Shown here: piece by piece, positions 1 through 7,015 of the stretch
Layout of the letters: each line of letters starts with the position of its first letter
Numbering within the stretch: the stretch's first letter is position 1
NCBI GenBank assembly: GCA_002395865.1
Contig: DGVE01000166.1
Span: 1 to 8,679, forward strand
Origin: Lachnospiraceae bacterium UBA4292
Lineage (GTDB): Bacteria; Bacillota; Clostridia; Lachnospirales; Lachnospiraceae
DNA length: 8,679 nucleotides
Direction of reading: 5' to 3'
Made by a program: the position numbers and the translations under genes
The notes under the pieces: generated by a model
The model's input: the letters and a program-made list of their open reading frames with translations, nothing else
Database searches by the model: none
What the model was told of the DNA's origin: nothing

Positions 1-67
1 TAGCTCAGCTGGATAGAGCGTCTGGCTACGGACCAGAAGGTCGGGGGTTCGAATCCTCTCGCACACG
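1..67 (+). tRNA. tRNA-Arg(ACG), 5'-truncated by the window edge
   Basis: The window opens at tRNA position 8 (TAGCTC...), so only the seven 5' acceptor bases are missing. The D arm, the anticodon stem TCTGG/CCAGA with loop CTACGGA (anticodon ACG), and the T arm GGGGG-TTCGAAT-CCTCT are all visible. The 3' acceptor strand CGCACAC is at 60-66 with discriminator G67; the next bases are CTT, so CCA is not encoded and must be added after transcription. ACG arginine tRNAs normally have A34 converted to inosine by TadA and read CGU/CGC/CGA. A terminator follows within five bases, so this is probably a single tRNA unit or the last of one. Confidence 0.97.
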
Positions 68-71
68 CTTT

Positions 72-105
72 GACCGGAAATCAAACGATTTCCGGTCTTT
101 TGTTT
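72..105 (+). terminator. Rho-independent terminator of the tRNA-Arg unit
   Basis: A perfect 10-bp stem, GACCGGAAAT (72-81) with ATTTCCGGTC (88-97), has a six-base loop and is followed directly by TTTTGTTT (98-105). It separates the tRNA from the protein genes that begin at 158. Confidence 0.93.
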
Positions 106-148
106 ATCGAAGAAGAACAGTTACGACAACAGTGTGATCATGACAGTT

Positions 149-156
149 GGAGGGGG
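149..156 (+). promoter_or_regulatory. Shine-Dalgarno that sets the methyltransferase start
   Basis: GGAGGGGG lies just before ATG 158. The longer reading frame opens at GTG 134 and ATG 140, but those starts would place this ribosome binding site inside the coding sequence and have no comparable site of their own. The spacing to ATG 158 is about four bases if GGAGG is the core, slightly short but acceptable. Confidence 0.7.
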
Positions 157-157
157 A

Positions 158-1303
158 ATGAGCAGCTTTTTGCTTAGCGCGCCGTGCCATTTCGGGCTCG
201 AGGCGGTTCTGAAGAGGGAGATAAGCGATCTCGGATACGGGATAGTGAAGGTGGAGGACGGCCGTGTCACATACACGGGCGATGAAGCCGCCATAAGCCG
301 TTCAAATATGTTTCTTCGCACAGCGGAGAGAGTTCTGGTCAATGTCAAAGAATTTGCGGCGCCCGATTTCGATACGCTCTACAACGAGACGAGGAAGATC
401 GACTGGCAGGAGCTTCTGCCGGCGGATGCGAAGGTGTGGGTGAAGAAGGCTTCATCCATCAAAAGCAAGCTCACCGCAACCGTGACCATCCAGTCGGTCA
501 TGAAGAAGGCGATAGCCGACAAGCTGTGCAGCGCGTACGGCTTAAACAGCCTTCCCGAGACGGGGGCAGAGTATCCGATCAGAGTTTTCCTTAATAAAGA
601 TGTGATGTCGGTGGGGATAGACTCCTCCGGCGAGTCGCTTCACAAGAGGGGGTACAGACAGCTGACCACGAAGGCTCCCATAGAGGAGACGCTCGCGTCG
701 GCTCTAATCATGCTCACGCCCTACCATCACGACAGGGTGCTTGCGGATCCCTTCTGCGGCAGCGGCACATTTGCGATAGAGGCGGCTCTCATGGCGTTGG
801 ACATCGCTCCGGGGATAGGCAGGGAATTTACCGCGGAGAAGTGGAAGAATATCTGTGGCAGAAAGTACTGGTATCAGGCGGTAAATGAGGCCACAGAGAA
901 AGAAAAACGCGACAGAAAGCTAAAGATATACGCCTCCGACATAGATAAGGAGGTACTCTCCATCGCGAAGAAGAACGCGCAGCTCGCGGGAGTGGACGAT
1001 AAGATAAGCTTCAAGTGCGCTCCCGCGCAGGAATTTGCCCCTGCGGGAGATTACGGCTTCGTGATCACCAATCCGCCCTACGGCGCGAGACTTGAGGATA
1101 TACCGAAGGCGGAGGCGATATGGGCAGGCTTTTGCGAGAGGATGAAGCGGCTTCCGACGTGGTCGTGCTATGTCATTTCACCCCTTGAAAGGACAGAGGA
1201 GCTGATGGGCAGGAAGGCCGACAGGAAGAGAAAGGTGTACAACGGCATGCTCAAGACTGATTTTTACCAGTTCTCGGGCAGCAGGCCGGTGACGAAGGGA
1301 TAA
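158..1303 (+). CDS. rlmL: THUMP-domain class I SAM-dependent RNA methyltransferase (RlmL N-terminal/YpsC type)
   Basis: A 381-residue protein, close to the usual ~380 of Firmicutes YpsC-like enzymes and equal to the first half of the fused E. coli RlmKL. Family members transfer a methyl group from S-adenosylmethionine to guanine N2; E. coli RlmL makes m2G2445 in 23S rRNA. The N-terminal ~155 residues correspond to the ferredoxin-like/THUMP RNA-binding region, followed by the conserved HKRGYR linker motif (162-167). The Rossmann methyltransferase domain shows motif I DPFCGSGT (197-204), an acidic motif II in ASDID (~259-263), and the catalytic NPPYG (305-309) typical of N-methyltransferases. 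The start at ATG 158 is chosen because GGAGGGGG lies just upstream; GTG 134 would add eight residues. The gene is cytoplasmic, housekeeping and GC-rich, with rdgB seven bases downstream in a likely operon. The symbol follows homology; the exact methylated base in this organism is inferred. Confidence 0.93.
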   Translation: MSSFLLSAPCHFGLEAVLKREISDLGYGIVKVEDGRVTYTGDEAAISRSNMFLRTAERVLVNVKEFAAPDFDTLYNETRKIDWQELLPADAKVWVKKASSIKSKLTATVTIQSVMKKAIADKLCSAYGLNSLPETGAEYPIRVFLNKDVMSVGIDSSGESLHKRGYRQLTTKAPIEETLASALIMLTPYHHDRVLADPFCGSGTFAIEAALMALDIAPGIGREFTAEKWKNICGRKYWYQAVNEATEKEKRDRKLKIYASDIDKEVLSIAKKNAQLAGVDDKISFKCAPAQEFAPAGDYGFVITNPPYGARLEDIPKAEAIWAGFCERMKRLPTWSCYVISPLERTEELMGRKADRKRKVYNGMLKTDFYQFSGSRPVTKG

Positions 1304-1310
1304 GGCGGTT

Positions 1311-1901
1311 ATGAAGATACTTTTTGCTACGACCAATGAAGGAAAGATGCGGGAGATACGCCAGATCATGGAGGATCTGCCCGTGGAGATACATTCCCTG
1401 AAGGAAGAGGGGATACACATCGATATCGATGAGAACGGCACTACATTCGAGGAGAATGCCATAATTAAGGCAAAGGCGCTGCGCCCCTATACGGACGCGA
1501 TAGTGCTCGCGGATGACTCGGGCCTCGTGGTGGACTACATCGGAGGAGAGCCGGGCATCTACTCTGCCAGATATATGGGGGAGCACACCTCTTACGATAT
1601 CAAGAATGCAAATATCATCGAGAGGTTAAAGGATGCCAGGGGCGAGGAGAGAAGCGCGAGGTTCGTGTGCTCCATCGCGGCATGCTTTCCGGATGGTAAT
1701 GTGGTGACGACCGAGGGCAGGATGGAGGGAAGGATCGCCTATGTTCCTGCCGGTGAGAACGGCTTCGGCTTCGATCCGATCATGTACCTGCCGGAGTACG
1801 GCATGACCAGCGCCCAGCTCACCCCCGAGGAGAAGAACGAGATAAGCCACAGGGGAAAGGCTCTTAGGGCAATGTGCGCACTGTTGAGGACAATGATATG
1901 A
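1311..1901 (+). CDS. rdgB: XTP/dITP diphosphatase (non-canonical purine NTP pyrophosphatase, HAM1/RdgB family)
   Basis: This 196-residue cytoplasmic enzyme is the standard length for the family. It hydrolyses dITP, dXTP and ITP to monophosphate plus pyrophosphate, cleaning the nucleotide pool so deaminated purines do not enter DNA or RNA. Diagnostic motifs are all present: substrate loop TTNEGK (7-12), FEENA (46-50), catalytic ADDSGL (67-72), the GEPGIYSARY block (79-88), GFGFDP (151-156) and the SHRGKA C-terminal motif (179-184). It begins seven bases after the methyltransferase stop, and AAGG overlapping that stop serves as a weak SD. Its TGA stop shares bases with the ATG of the cellulase gene (ATGA at 1898-1901), so the two are probably translationally coupled, an unusual partner for this gene. 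Confidence 0.97.
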   Translation: MKILFATTNEGKMREIRQIMEDLPVEIHSLKEEGIHIDIDENGTTFEENAIIKAKALRPYTDAIVLADDSGLVVDYIGGEPGIYSARYMGEHTSYDIKNANIIERLKDARGEERSARFVCSIAACFPDGNVVTTEGRMEGRIAYVPAGENGFGFDPIMYLPEYGMTSAQLTPEEKNEISHRGKALRAMCALLRTMI

Positions 1902-4726
1902 AAAGAAAAAGCATTTTCAGAAAAGTGATGACCGCAGCGCTTGCGGGGCTTCTGGCATTCGGACCGATAGCGTCTGTGAATACGCAGGCGGGCGAGCAGC
2001 TCGGACAGACAGATTTCGACGACGGCGTCGGACTTCCCTGGCATATAGTGGAGTCGGAGCCTGCCGAGATGGAGTTCGAGTTAAAGGACGGCAAGTACTA
2101 CATAACCATCATCAACCCGGGCGGAGCGTCAAGAGGCGGCGAGGACCGCTGGGACTGCCAGTTCAGGCACAGAGGGCTGAAGATCGTCGCGGGACACCAG
2201 TACAAGGTGCACTACGAGATCACCGCGTCGAATTCGGGCAAGTATTACACGAAGATCGGTAATCTCGACGGCAAGATCGAGATCTGGCACAATATGTCCA
2301 ACGGCTACGACCTCGATTCGCACTGGGACCCGCTGTGGATAAACGCGAACCAGACGAAGGTTGTGGATCTTACATTTACCGCGGGACAGAGCATGGAAGT
2401 GGCTGAGTGGGCCTTCCATTTGGGAGGTGACGGACAGTACACACCCGGCGGCTGCTTCCCCGCAGGTACCGTGATCACCTTCGACAATATGTCCCTGATC
2501 GATCTCACGAGCGATGAAAATGACTATGTGAAGGAGCCCGCATGGAAGAGGAGCGGCGTGCTCACGAACCAGCTTGGTTATTTCTCCGACACCGCGAAGA
2601 AGGCCACACTTCTGTGCTCCGATACGAACGGCATAGATTTCGAGGTGATCGACGAGAACGGCAAGGTGGTATACGAGGGCAAGTCCACACCGAAGGGCTA
2701 CGACGAGGCCTCGGGCGACGATGTGCACGAGCTCGATTTTTCGGAAGTGACGAAGGCGGGCAAGTACCACATCGAGGCGTCAAACGGCGCCACCTCGCGC
2801 GATTTTGAGATAGAAAATGCGAAGGCATATTCAGCGCTTTTATACGACGCGCTCAACTATTTCTATCAGAACCGCTCCGGAATAAAGATAGAAAGTAAGT
2901 ATATTACATCAAACGGGGCAGAAAGCCTCGCACGTGCGGCGGGACATGCAAATGATAATGCCGCCATCGTGACCGACTGGAATAATGTGAGCGCCACATC
3001 AGGCTCCCAGGATGTGACGGGCGGCTGGTATGACGCGGGAGATCACGGCAAATATGTGGTAAACGGCGGCGTATCGCTGTGGCTTCTGCAGAACCTCTAC
3101 GAGGTAAGTGTAGCACAGGGATATTCGGACGCATTCGCGGACGGAACAATGAACCTGCCCGAGAACAACAACGGCTGCCCCGACCTTCTGGACGAGGCCA
3201 GATACGAGATGGAGTGGATGTTCACCATGCTCGTAAAGGACGGCGCGAATAAGGACATGGCTTACCATAAGGTCCACGACGAGAAGTGGACGGGTCTGGC
3301 GGTGGAACCCGCGAATGACGATCAGAAGCGCGTGCTCATGCCTCCTTCGACCGCGGCAACACTGAATGTATCCGCCTGCGCGGCACAGGCAGCAAGGCTT
3401 TGGAAGGGCATTGACGATGATTTCGCGGATGAGTGTCTGGATGTGGCCCGGCGCACCTACGAGGCGGCCAAGGCAAATCCCGCGCTTTACGCTCCTTTGG
3501 AGAGCGCGGGCGGCGGCGGTGCCTACGGCGACGATGACGCGACTGACGAGTTCTACTGGGCGGCGTGCGAGCTCTATATCACCACAGGGGATAAGAGCTA
3601 TCTGTCGGATATGAAGGATTCTGAGCATTTTATGGAGGTGCTCACGAGCCTTGACGGCGGTGAGAGCGTGGGAGCCTGCGGAGCATTCGACTGGGGTCAC
3701 ACCTCGACCATGGGTACGCTGAGCGTGTATCTGAACAGCGATTCATTTACGGACGCGGACTATGATGAGGCAGTGGACAACATAAAGAAGGCTGCGGATA
3801 AGTTCATGAAGATCGAGGCTGCGCAGGGCTACGGACAGCCCTACGAGCCGTCCACCATCTCCTACAACGACCCGGACAAGGGCTACGTATGGGGCTCGAA
3901 CTCATTCGTCACGGACAATGCGATCGTGATCGCGTACGCGGCGATGGCCGATAAGAATGGGGAGTATTTCGACGGCGTGGTTTCCGCTATGGATTACATC
4001 TTAGGACGCAACCCCATGGATTACTCGTACATCACCGGCTATGGCACACATACGGCCATGTACCCCCACCACAGATGGTGGTCGAAGCTGCTCGATGACG
4101 CATTCCCTCTGGCACCCTCGGGAGTTATGGTGGGCGGCCCGAACTCGGGCATGCAGGATCCCTGGGTGAAGGGCAGCGGCTGGAAGAAGGGCACCATTGC
4201 CCCCGCAAAATGCTACATGGATCACATCGAGGCGTGGTCAGTAAATGAGTGCACCATCAACTGGAATGCTCCCGCGGCATGGCTCGCTGCATTCATCACT
4301 GCAGGTTCTGACGAGGGCATAATCATCGGAAGCACCGGCAGCGGCAACGGCATCACCGTCGAGAAGAAGGAGGAGAACCCCGCGGACGGCGGCGATGACG
4401 AGAAGGAGACGAAGCCCTACGACCCCGATAAGGACTCCGAAAAGGATCCTGACAGGTCGGATGAGAAGGAGACGAAGAAGTCTACGGATAATACCGGTGA
4501 GGAGACTAAGGCATCAGGGAACAAGACCGATAAGTCCGATAAGACAGATAAGTCAGACAGCACGGAAGATACCGGGACCGACAACTCCGAGGGCAACAGC
4601 AATATAATCCTCTGGATCATCATCGCCGTGCTCGGCTTCCTCTTCCTTATCGTGACGGAGATATTTGTGTACAAGATCATCAAGCTCAAGAGCCAGCTGA
4701 AGGCCTCGGGCAAGGATGAGAAGTAA
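1898..4726 (+). CDS. Membrane-anchored family 9 glycoside hydrolase (CBM4-like + CelD_N + GH9 cellulase)
   Basis: A 942-residue exported enzyme predicted to hydrolyse beta-1,4-glucan by inversion. The N-terminus MKRKSIFRK plus a hydrophobic core is a signal peptide, cleaved near residues 25-31. Residues ~38-205 resemble a CBM4/9 carbohydrate-binding module, ~216-306 the CelD_N Ig-like domain (VLTNQLGY), and ~310-805 the GH9 (alpha/alpha)6 barrel. Catalytic motifs are intact: DAGDH with D379 and D382, HHRWW (H724-W728), and the signature YMDHIEAWSVNE with the general acid E784, matching the GH9 pattern throughout. Clostridium thermocellum CbhA and CelK share this CBM4-Ig-GH9 order, so either endoglucanase or cellobiohydrolase activity is possible. 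There is no dockerin or LPXTG. Instead a ~90-residue D/K/S/T-rich linker (~811-901) leads to a hydrophobic segment (~902-925) and a basic tail, suggesting an anchor with the enzyme outside the cell. ATG 1898 is chosen (GAGGA at 1885-1889, eight-base spacing) over GTG 1874; it overlaps the rdgB stop. Confidence 0.95.
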   Translation: MKRKSIFRKVMTAALAGLLAFGPIASVNTQAGEQLGQTDFDDGVGLPWHIVESEPAEMEFELKDGKYYITIINPGGASRGGEDRWDCQFRHRGLKIVAGHQYKVHYEITASNSGKYYTKIGNLDGKIEIWHNMSNGYDLDSHWDPLWINANQTKVVDLTFTAGQSMEVAEWAFHLGGDGQYTPGGCFPAGTVITFDNMSLIDLTSDENDYVKEPAWKRSGVLTNQLGYFSDTAKKATLLCSDTNGIDFEVIDENGKVVYEGKSTPKGYDEASGDDVHELDFSEVTKAGKYHIEASNGATSRDFEIENAKAYSALLYDALNYFYQNRSGIKIESKYITSNGAESLARAAGHANDNAAIVTDWNNVSATSGSQDVTGGWYDAGDHGKYVVNGGVSLWLLQNLYEVSVAQGYSDAFADGTMNLPENNNGCPDLLDEARYEMEWMFTMLVKDGANKDMAYHKVHDEKWTGLAVEPANDDQKRVLMPPSTAATLNVSACAAQAARLWKGIDDDFADECLDVARRTYEAAKANPALYAPLESAGGGGAYGDDDATDEFYWAACELYITTGDKSYLSDMKDSEHFMEVLTSLDGGESVGACGAFDWGHTSTMGTLSVYLNSDSFTDADYDEAVDNIKKAADKFMKIEAAQGYGQPYEPSTISYNDPDKGYVWGSNSFVTDNAIVIAYAAMADKNGEYFDGVVSAMDYILGRNPMDYSYITGYGTHTAMYPHHRWWSKLLDDAFPLAPSGVMVGGPNSGMQDPWVKGSGWKKGTIAPAKCYMDHIEAWSVNECTINWNAPAAWLAAFITAGSDEGIIIGSTGSGNGITVEKKEENPADGGDDEKETKPYDPDKDSEKDPDRSDEKETKKSTDNTGEETKASGNKTDKSDKTDKSDSTEDTGTDNSEGNSNIILWIIIAVLGFLFLIVTEIFVYKIIKLKSQLKASGKDEK

Positions 4727-4749
4727 AGAATAATAATGAAATCTATGAG

Positions 4750-4794
4750 GGCGGCGCCGGAAGGTGCCGCCTGAATTTTAAATTGTATTTTTTT
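4750..4794 (+). terminator. Probable terminator after the cellulase gene
   Basis: GGCGGCGCC (4750-4758) pairs with GGTGCCGCC (4763-4771) over nine pairs, one of them G-U, closing a GGAA tetraloop of GNRA type. The next bases are TGAATTTTAAATTGTA and then T7 at 4788-4794, so the T-tract is offset rather than immediate. The position, 24 bases after a stop codon and before a new promoter-like region, supports termination, perhaps incomplete. Confidence 0.7.
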
Positions 4795-4812
4795 AAAAAC
4801 ATTGCAAAAGTA

Positions 4813-4843
4813 TGTAACTTTTCACCTTCATTTGCGGATTATA
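4813..4843 (+). promoter_or_regulatory. Candidate ECF-type promoter of the sigma factor gene
   Basis: TGTAAC (4813-4818) is followed after exactly 17 bases by GGATTATA (4836-4843), about 43 bases before the GTG start of the sigma gene. ECF sigma factors usually recognise an AAC-containing -35 element and commonly activate their own operon, so this is the best candidate for an autoregulated promoter. No good sigma-A TTGACA/TATAAT pair is visible here, although TATATAT (4840-4846) could act as a -10. The assignment is inference from spacing and the AAC core. Confidence 0.45.
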
Positions 4844-4886
4844 TATGTAGAGGGAAAGTTCGAACTCAAACTCTTCCGAAAGCGGG

Positions 4887-5477
4887 GTGAGGAAGCTGGA
4901 AGATGATGAAATAATCGCCCTGTTTAAAAAAAAGGATCCGAGGGCGATAGAAGAAACAAAAAAGAAATACGAAAAGATGCTGATAAAAGCTGCTGAAAAT
5001 GTACTTCACTGCCTGGAGGATGCGGAGGAGTGTGTCAATGATACCTATATGAAGCTTTGGGAGAGCATTCCGAGGGTTGGAGCGGAAAAAATCGCTTTGG
5101 CGGCATATGCTTTGCGAATAAACCGCAACATATCCATCAACAGGCTGGAGTATGAGCGCGCCAGAAAACGAGGCGGAGATCAGAGCGACCTGTCGATCGA
5201 TGAGCTCGAGGAGGTTCTGTCGGATCCGGCGGGAGGTTTTGAAAACAGGGTATTGACGGAAAGTTATGTGATGAACTTCCTGAGTACATTGAGCAGGTTA
5301 GAGCAAAAGGTATTTATAGGACGCTTCTGGTATTTTGAAAATGAGGAGGCGATAGCCGAAAAGCTGGACATTAAGCTGAGCAGGGTGAAGAGCACGGTCA
5401 GAAGATGCAGGGTTAAGTTTATAGAAAAACTGAAGGAGGATAATTTGGATGTACGAGATTTTAAAGGCCATGAATGA
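4887..5477 (+). CDS. ECF-type RNA polymerase sigma factor (sigma-70 family)
   Basis: A 196-residue protein with sigma regions 2 and 4 only, the layout of group 4 (ECF) factors, which redirect RNA polymerase to a small regulon. Region 2 spans ~25-92, with the motif EDAEECVNDTYMKLW (44-58) and the -10-reading helix INRNISINRLEYERARKRGG (78-97). An acidic linker (~100-120) precedes region 4 (~128-185), whose helix-turn-helix includes LEQKVFIGRFWYFENEEAIAEKL and then LSRVKSTVRRCRVKF. The start is GTG 4887; an in-frame stop at 4848 and the lack of other starts leave no longer option, and family members begin about this far before the DDEIIALFKKKD segment. The SD is poor, so translation may be weak. 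The last 29 bases overlap the start of the membrane protein, indicating an operon with a cognate regulator. The target regulon is unknown. Confidence 0.92.
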   Translation: MRKLEDDEIIALFKKKDPRAIEETKKKYEKMLIKAAENVLHCLEDAEECVNDTYMKLWESIPRVGAEKIALAAYALRINRNISINRLEYERARKRGGDQSDLSIDELEEVLSDPAGGFENRVLTESYVMNFLSTLSRLEQKVFIGRFWYFENEEAIAEKLDIKLSRVKSTVRRCRVKFIEKLKEDNLDVRDFKGHE

Positions 5478-6855
5478 CATAGATGATGATCTGATACTGT
5501 GTTACGATTTCTGCGGCATAAAAAGACGAAAAAGGCGTATCAGGCATGCGGTATTAGCGGCTGCTGCAGTTTTGGCCGCAGCTGTAACAGGAGCCATAGG
5601 CTTCTTTGCTATTACAGGTGGTAAAGGCAATGAGCTTCAGCAGGGAGGCATAGCCGTTCTGGATGTGACGGAGACAGATACTGAATCTGTGGAAGCTGCG
5701 ACCGAGGCTTACGCGGATAGACCGGATATCCCCTCCAACTATGAGTTCGAGGCAGTAGGTGAAGCCCGACTTGATATGAGAGGCACCGATTACTCGCAGG
5801 AGAAGAGCATAGAGCTATATCAGAAGCTGATGAAGTATTACGGTGTGTACGACAGCACCGATCCTTATCCGCACTATGATGATAATTTCGGTGGGGCGTT
5901 TATTTCCGTGCCCGAAGAAGGTTATTTAATAATCTTTTTATGCGATACAAGCGATGAGGAGATTGAAAAAATACGAGAGGCTATAGGGGATAGTGGATAT
6001 ATGATAGCCCCGGTCTTTTACTCATATAATACACTTATTGATACCGTAAAACAACTGAATCGGTTTCTTCCTTCATTACTTGATGAAGGTATACGAATTT
6101 CATGTATTTATGAAGATGTTAAAAGCAATCGTGTCGTGGTAGGCATTGAGGATTGCAATGATACTGATATAGCCACCGTAAAAGAATATGTTGACAGGCC
6201 GTTTGTTATATTTAAAGATATTAAAAGAGAATATGAGGCGAGCACATCTATACGGGGAGGTTGCAATGTGACGAGTAGTAGCACGAATACTTCTTCAAAA
6301 CTAGGCTTTTGTGCGATAACAAACGGTAACTACGAAGGGTTTGTAATAAGTGGTCATGAAGGTGACAATATGTACGAAAACTTCACATATGGCGGCACTA
6401 CGGTAGGTTATGTAACGGCAACTGCCTACTATAATTCGCCCTTTGCTGATGCCGCATTTCTCTCTAAAGGAATTAACGCAGAAGTTACAGCTTATTGCGG
6501 TAACCTTACGGTGACCAGCTTTTCAACAAATGCAACGGAGTATGCGGTGGGTACGGAAATAAAAATGTTTAATTATTCATCAAATGTCCAAACCGGAACT
6601 ATACAGAGCCTTTACTACACATCCGTCAGAGATAACAAATATTTCTTTAATCAGACAAAGACTAATTTGAGTATAGTGCCCGGTTACAGCGGTTCTCCGG
6701 TATATGTATCACCTAGTAACGGTACATGCAAGTTGCTGGGTATCATGTCAACAGGTGGTATAGAGGATGGATATATTTATTCCACCTTTTCAAAATACTG
6801 TTATATAGCGCAGGCTCTTTCGTTAAGCGCCATAACAGACAGTTATTTTGATTAG
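5449..6855 (+). CDS. Predicted membrane anti-sigma factor fused to an extracellular S1E-type (streptogrisin-like) serine protease
   Basis: A 468-residue single-span membrane protein. Residues 1-32 are cytoplasmic and contain IDDDLI (11-16), a motif seen at the N-terminus of proteins encoded next to this class of clostridial ECF factors, followed by a basic stop (KRRKRR). Residues ~34-54 form the membrane helix. The outside part begins with an acidic Thr-rich linker (~70-95), then a region like S1E pro-domains (~100-260), with FGGAFIS...EGYLIIFL and SNRVVVGIED resembling the paired pro-domain repeats. The protease (~265-465) shows GFVISGHEG (H303), FADAAFL (D334) and PGYSGSPVY (S414), so the triad is complete. 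The usual GDSGGP is GYSGSP; the S-G-S-P form also occurs in V8-type enzymes, and Tyr replaces the Asp before the catalytic Ser. ATG 5449 has AAGGAGGA at 5433-5440 and overlaps the sigma gene by 29 bases. The protease fold is well supported; anti-sigma function rests on context and the short motif. Confidence 0.82.
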   Translation: MYEILKAMNDIDDDLILCYDFCGIKRRKRRIRHAVLAAAAVLAAAVTGAIGFFAITGGKGNELQQGGIAVLDVTETDTESVEAATEAYADRPDIPSNYEFEAVGEARLDMRGTDYSQEKSIELYQKLMKYYGVYDSTDPYPHYDDNFGGAFISVPEEGYLIIFLCDTSDEEIEKIREAIGDSGYMIAPVFYSYNTLIDTVKQLNRFLPSLLDEGIRISCIYEDVKSNRVVVGIEDCNDTDIATVKEYVDRPFVIFKDIKREYEASTSIRGGCNVTSSSTNTSSKLGFCAITNGNYEGFVISGHEGDNMYENFTYGGTTVGYVTATAYYNSPFADAAFLSKGINAEVTAYCGNLTVTSFSTNATEYAVGTEIKMFNYSSNVQTGTIQSLYYTSVRDNKYFFNQTKTNLSIVPGYSGSPVYVSPSNGTCKLLGIMSTGGIEDGYIYSTFSKYCYIAQALSLSAITDSYFD

Positions 6856-6900
6856 AGGGAGAGGTTTTTGGCAAAAAGTCTTCCTATATTGACAGGGAGC

Positions 6901-6928
6901 AGGGGAGGTAAATCCGATGCAGATGTAG
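6901..6928 (+). other. Possible three-codon upstream ORF with strong SD
   Basis: AGGGGAGG (6901-6908) is one of the best Shine-Dalgarno sequences in the window. Eight bases later is ATG CAG ATG TAG (6917-6928), coding Met-Gln-Met. No longer frame starts at this site. A minimal leader peptide or ribosome-docking site controlling the adjacent helices is possible; a chance purine run or a remnant of a lost gene is equally plausible. Confidence 0.25.
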
Positions 6929-7015
6929 AAACCTGATACTATAGCTATGGTCGGTTGTCAGGCTGACCACGCAACCTGGAGACTATAAAACGGAAGAGTC
7001 TCCGTGAAAAACTAT

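Noticed and set aside
134..157. Longer start (GTG 134 or ATG 140) for the methyltransferase
   Set aside because: It adds only MIMTVGGG, which is the translated ribosome binding site of ATG 158, and lacks its own SD.
2129..2770. Long antisense reading frame opposite the cellulase (213 codons)
   Set aside because: It is fully inside a well-supported gene, lacks a domain or SD context, and long antisense frames are expected opposite GC-rich codon usage.
2999..3700. Long antisense reading frame opposite the GH9 domain (233 codons)
   Set aside because: It mirrors conserved GH9 codons and has a Cys/His/Arg-rich composition typical of a shadow frame.
4510..4570. CRISPR or tandem DNA repeat in the ACCGATAAGTCCGATAAG region
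   Set aside because: The short GATAAG repeats encode the charged KTDKSD linker of the cellulase and have no spacer structure.
4331..4726. Dockerin or LPXTG sorting signal at the cellulase C-terminus
   Set aside because: No paired calcium-loop repeats and no LPXTG-like motif precede the hydrophobic segment; the tail fits a plain membrane anchor.
6857..6884. Rho-independent terminator directly after the protease gene
   Set aside because: The hairpin is interrupted by a GG/G internal loop and is followed by TATATTG rather than a T-tract, so it is listed only as part of the structured leader.
6889..6917. Sigma-A promoter using TTGACA at 6889-6894
   Set aside because: The -35 match is perfect, but 17 bases later the sequence is ATCCGA, with no acceptable -10; TATAAA at 6984 is too far from any -35-like hexamer.
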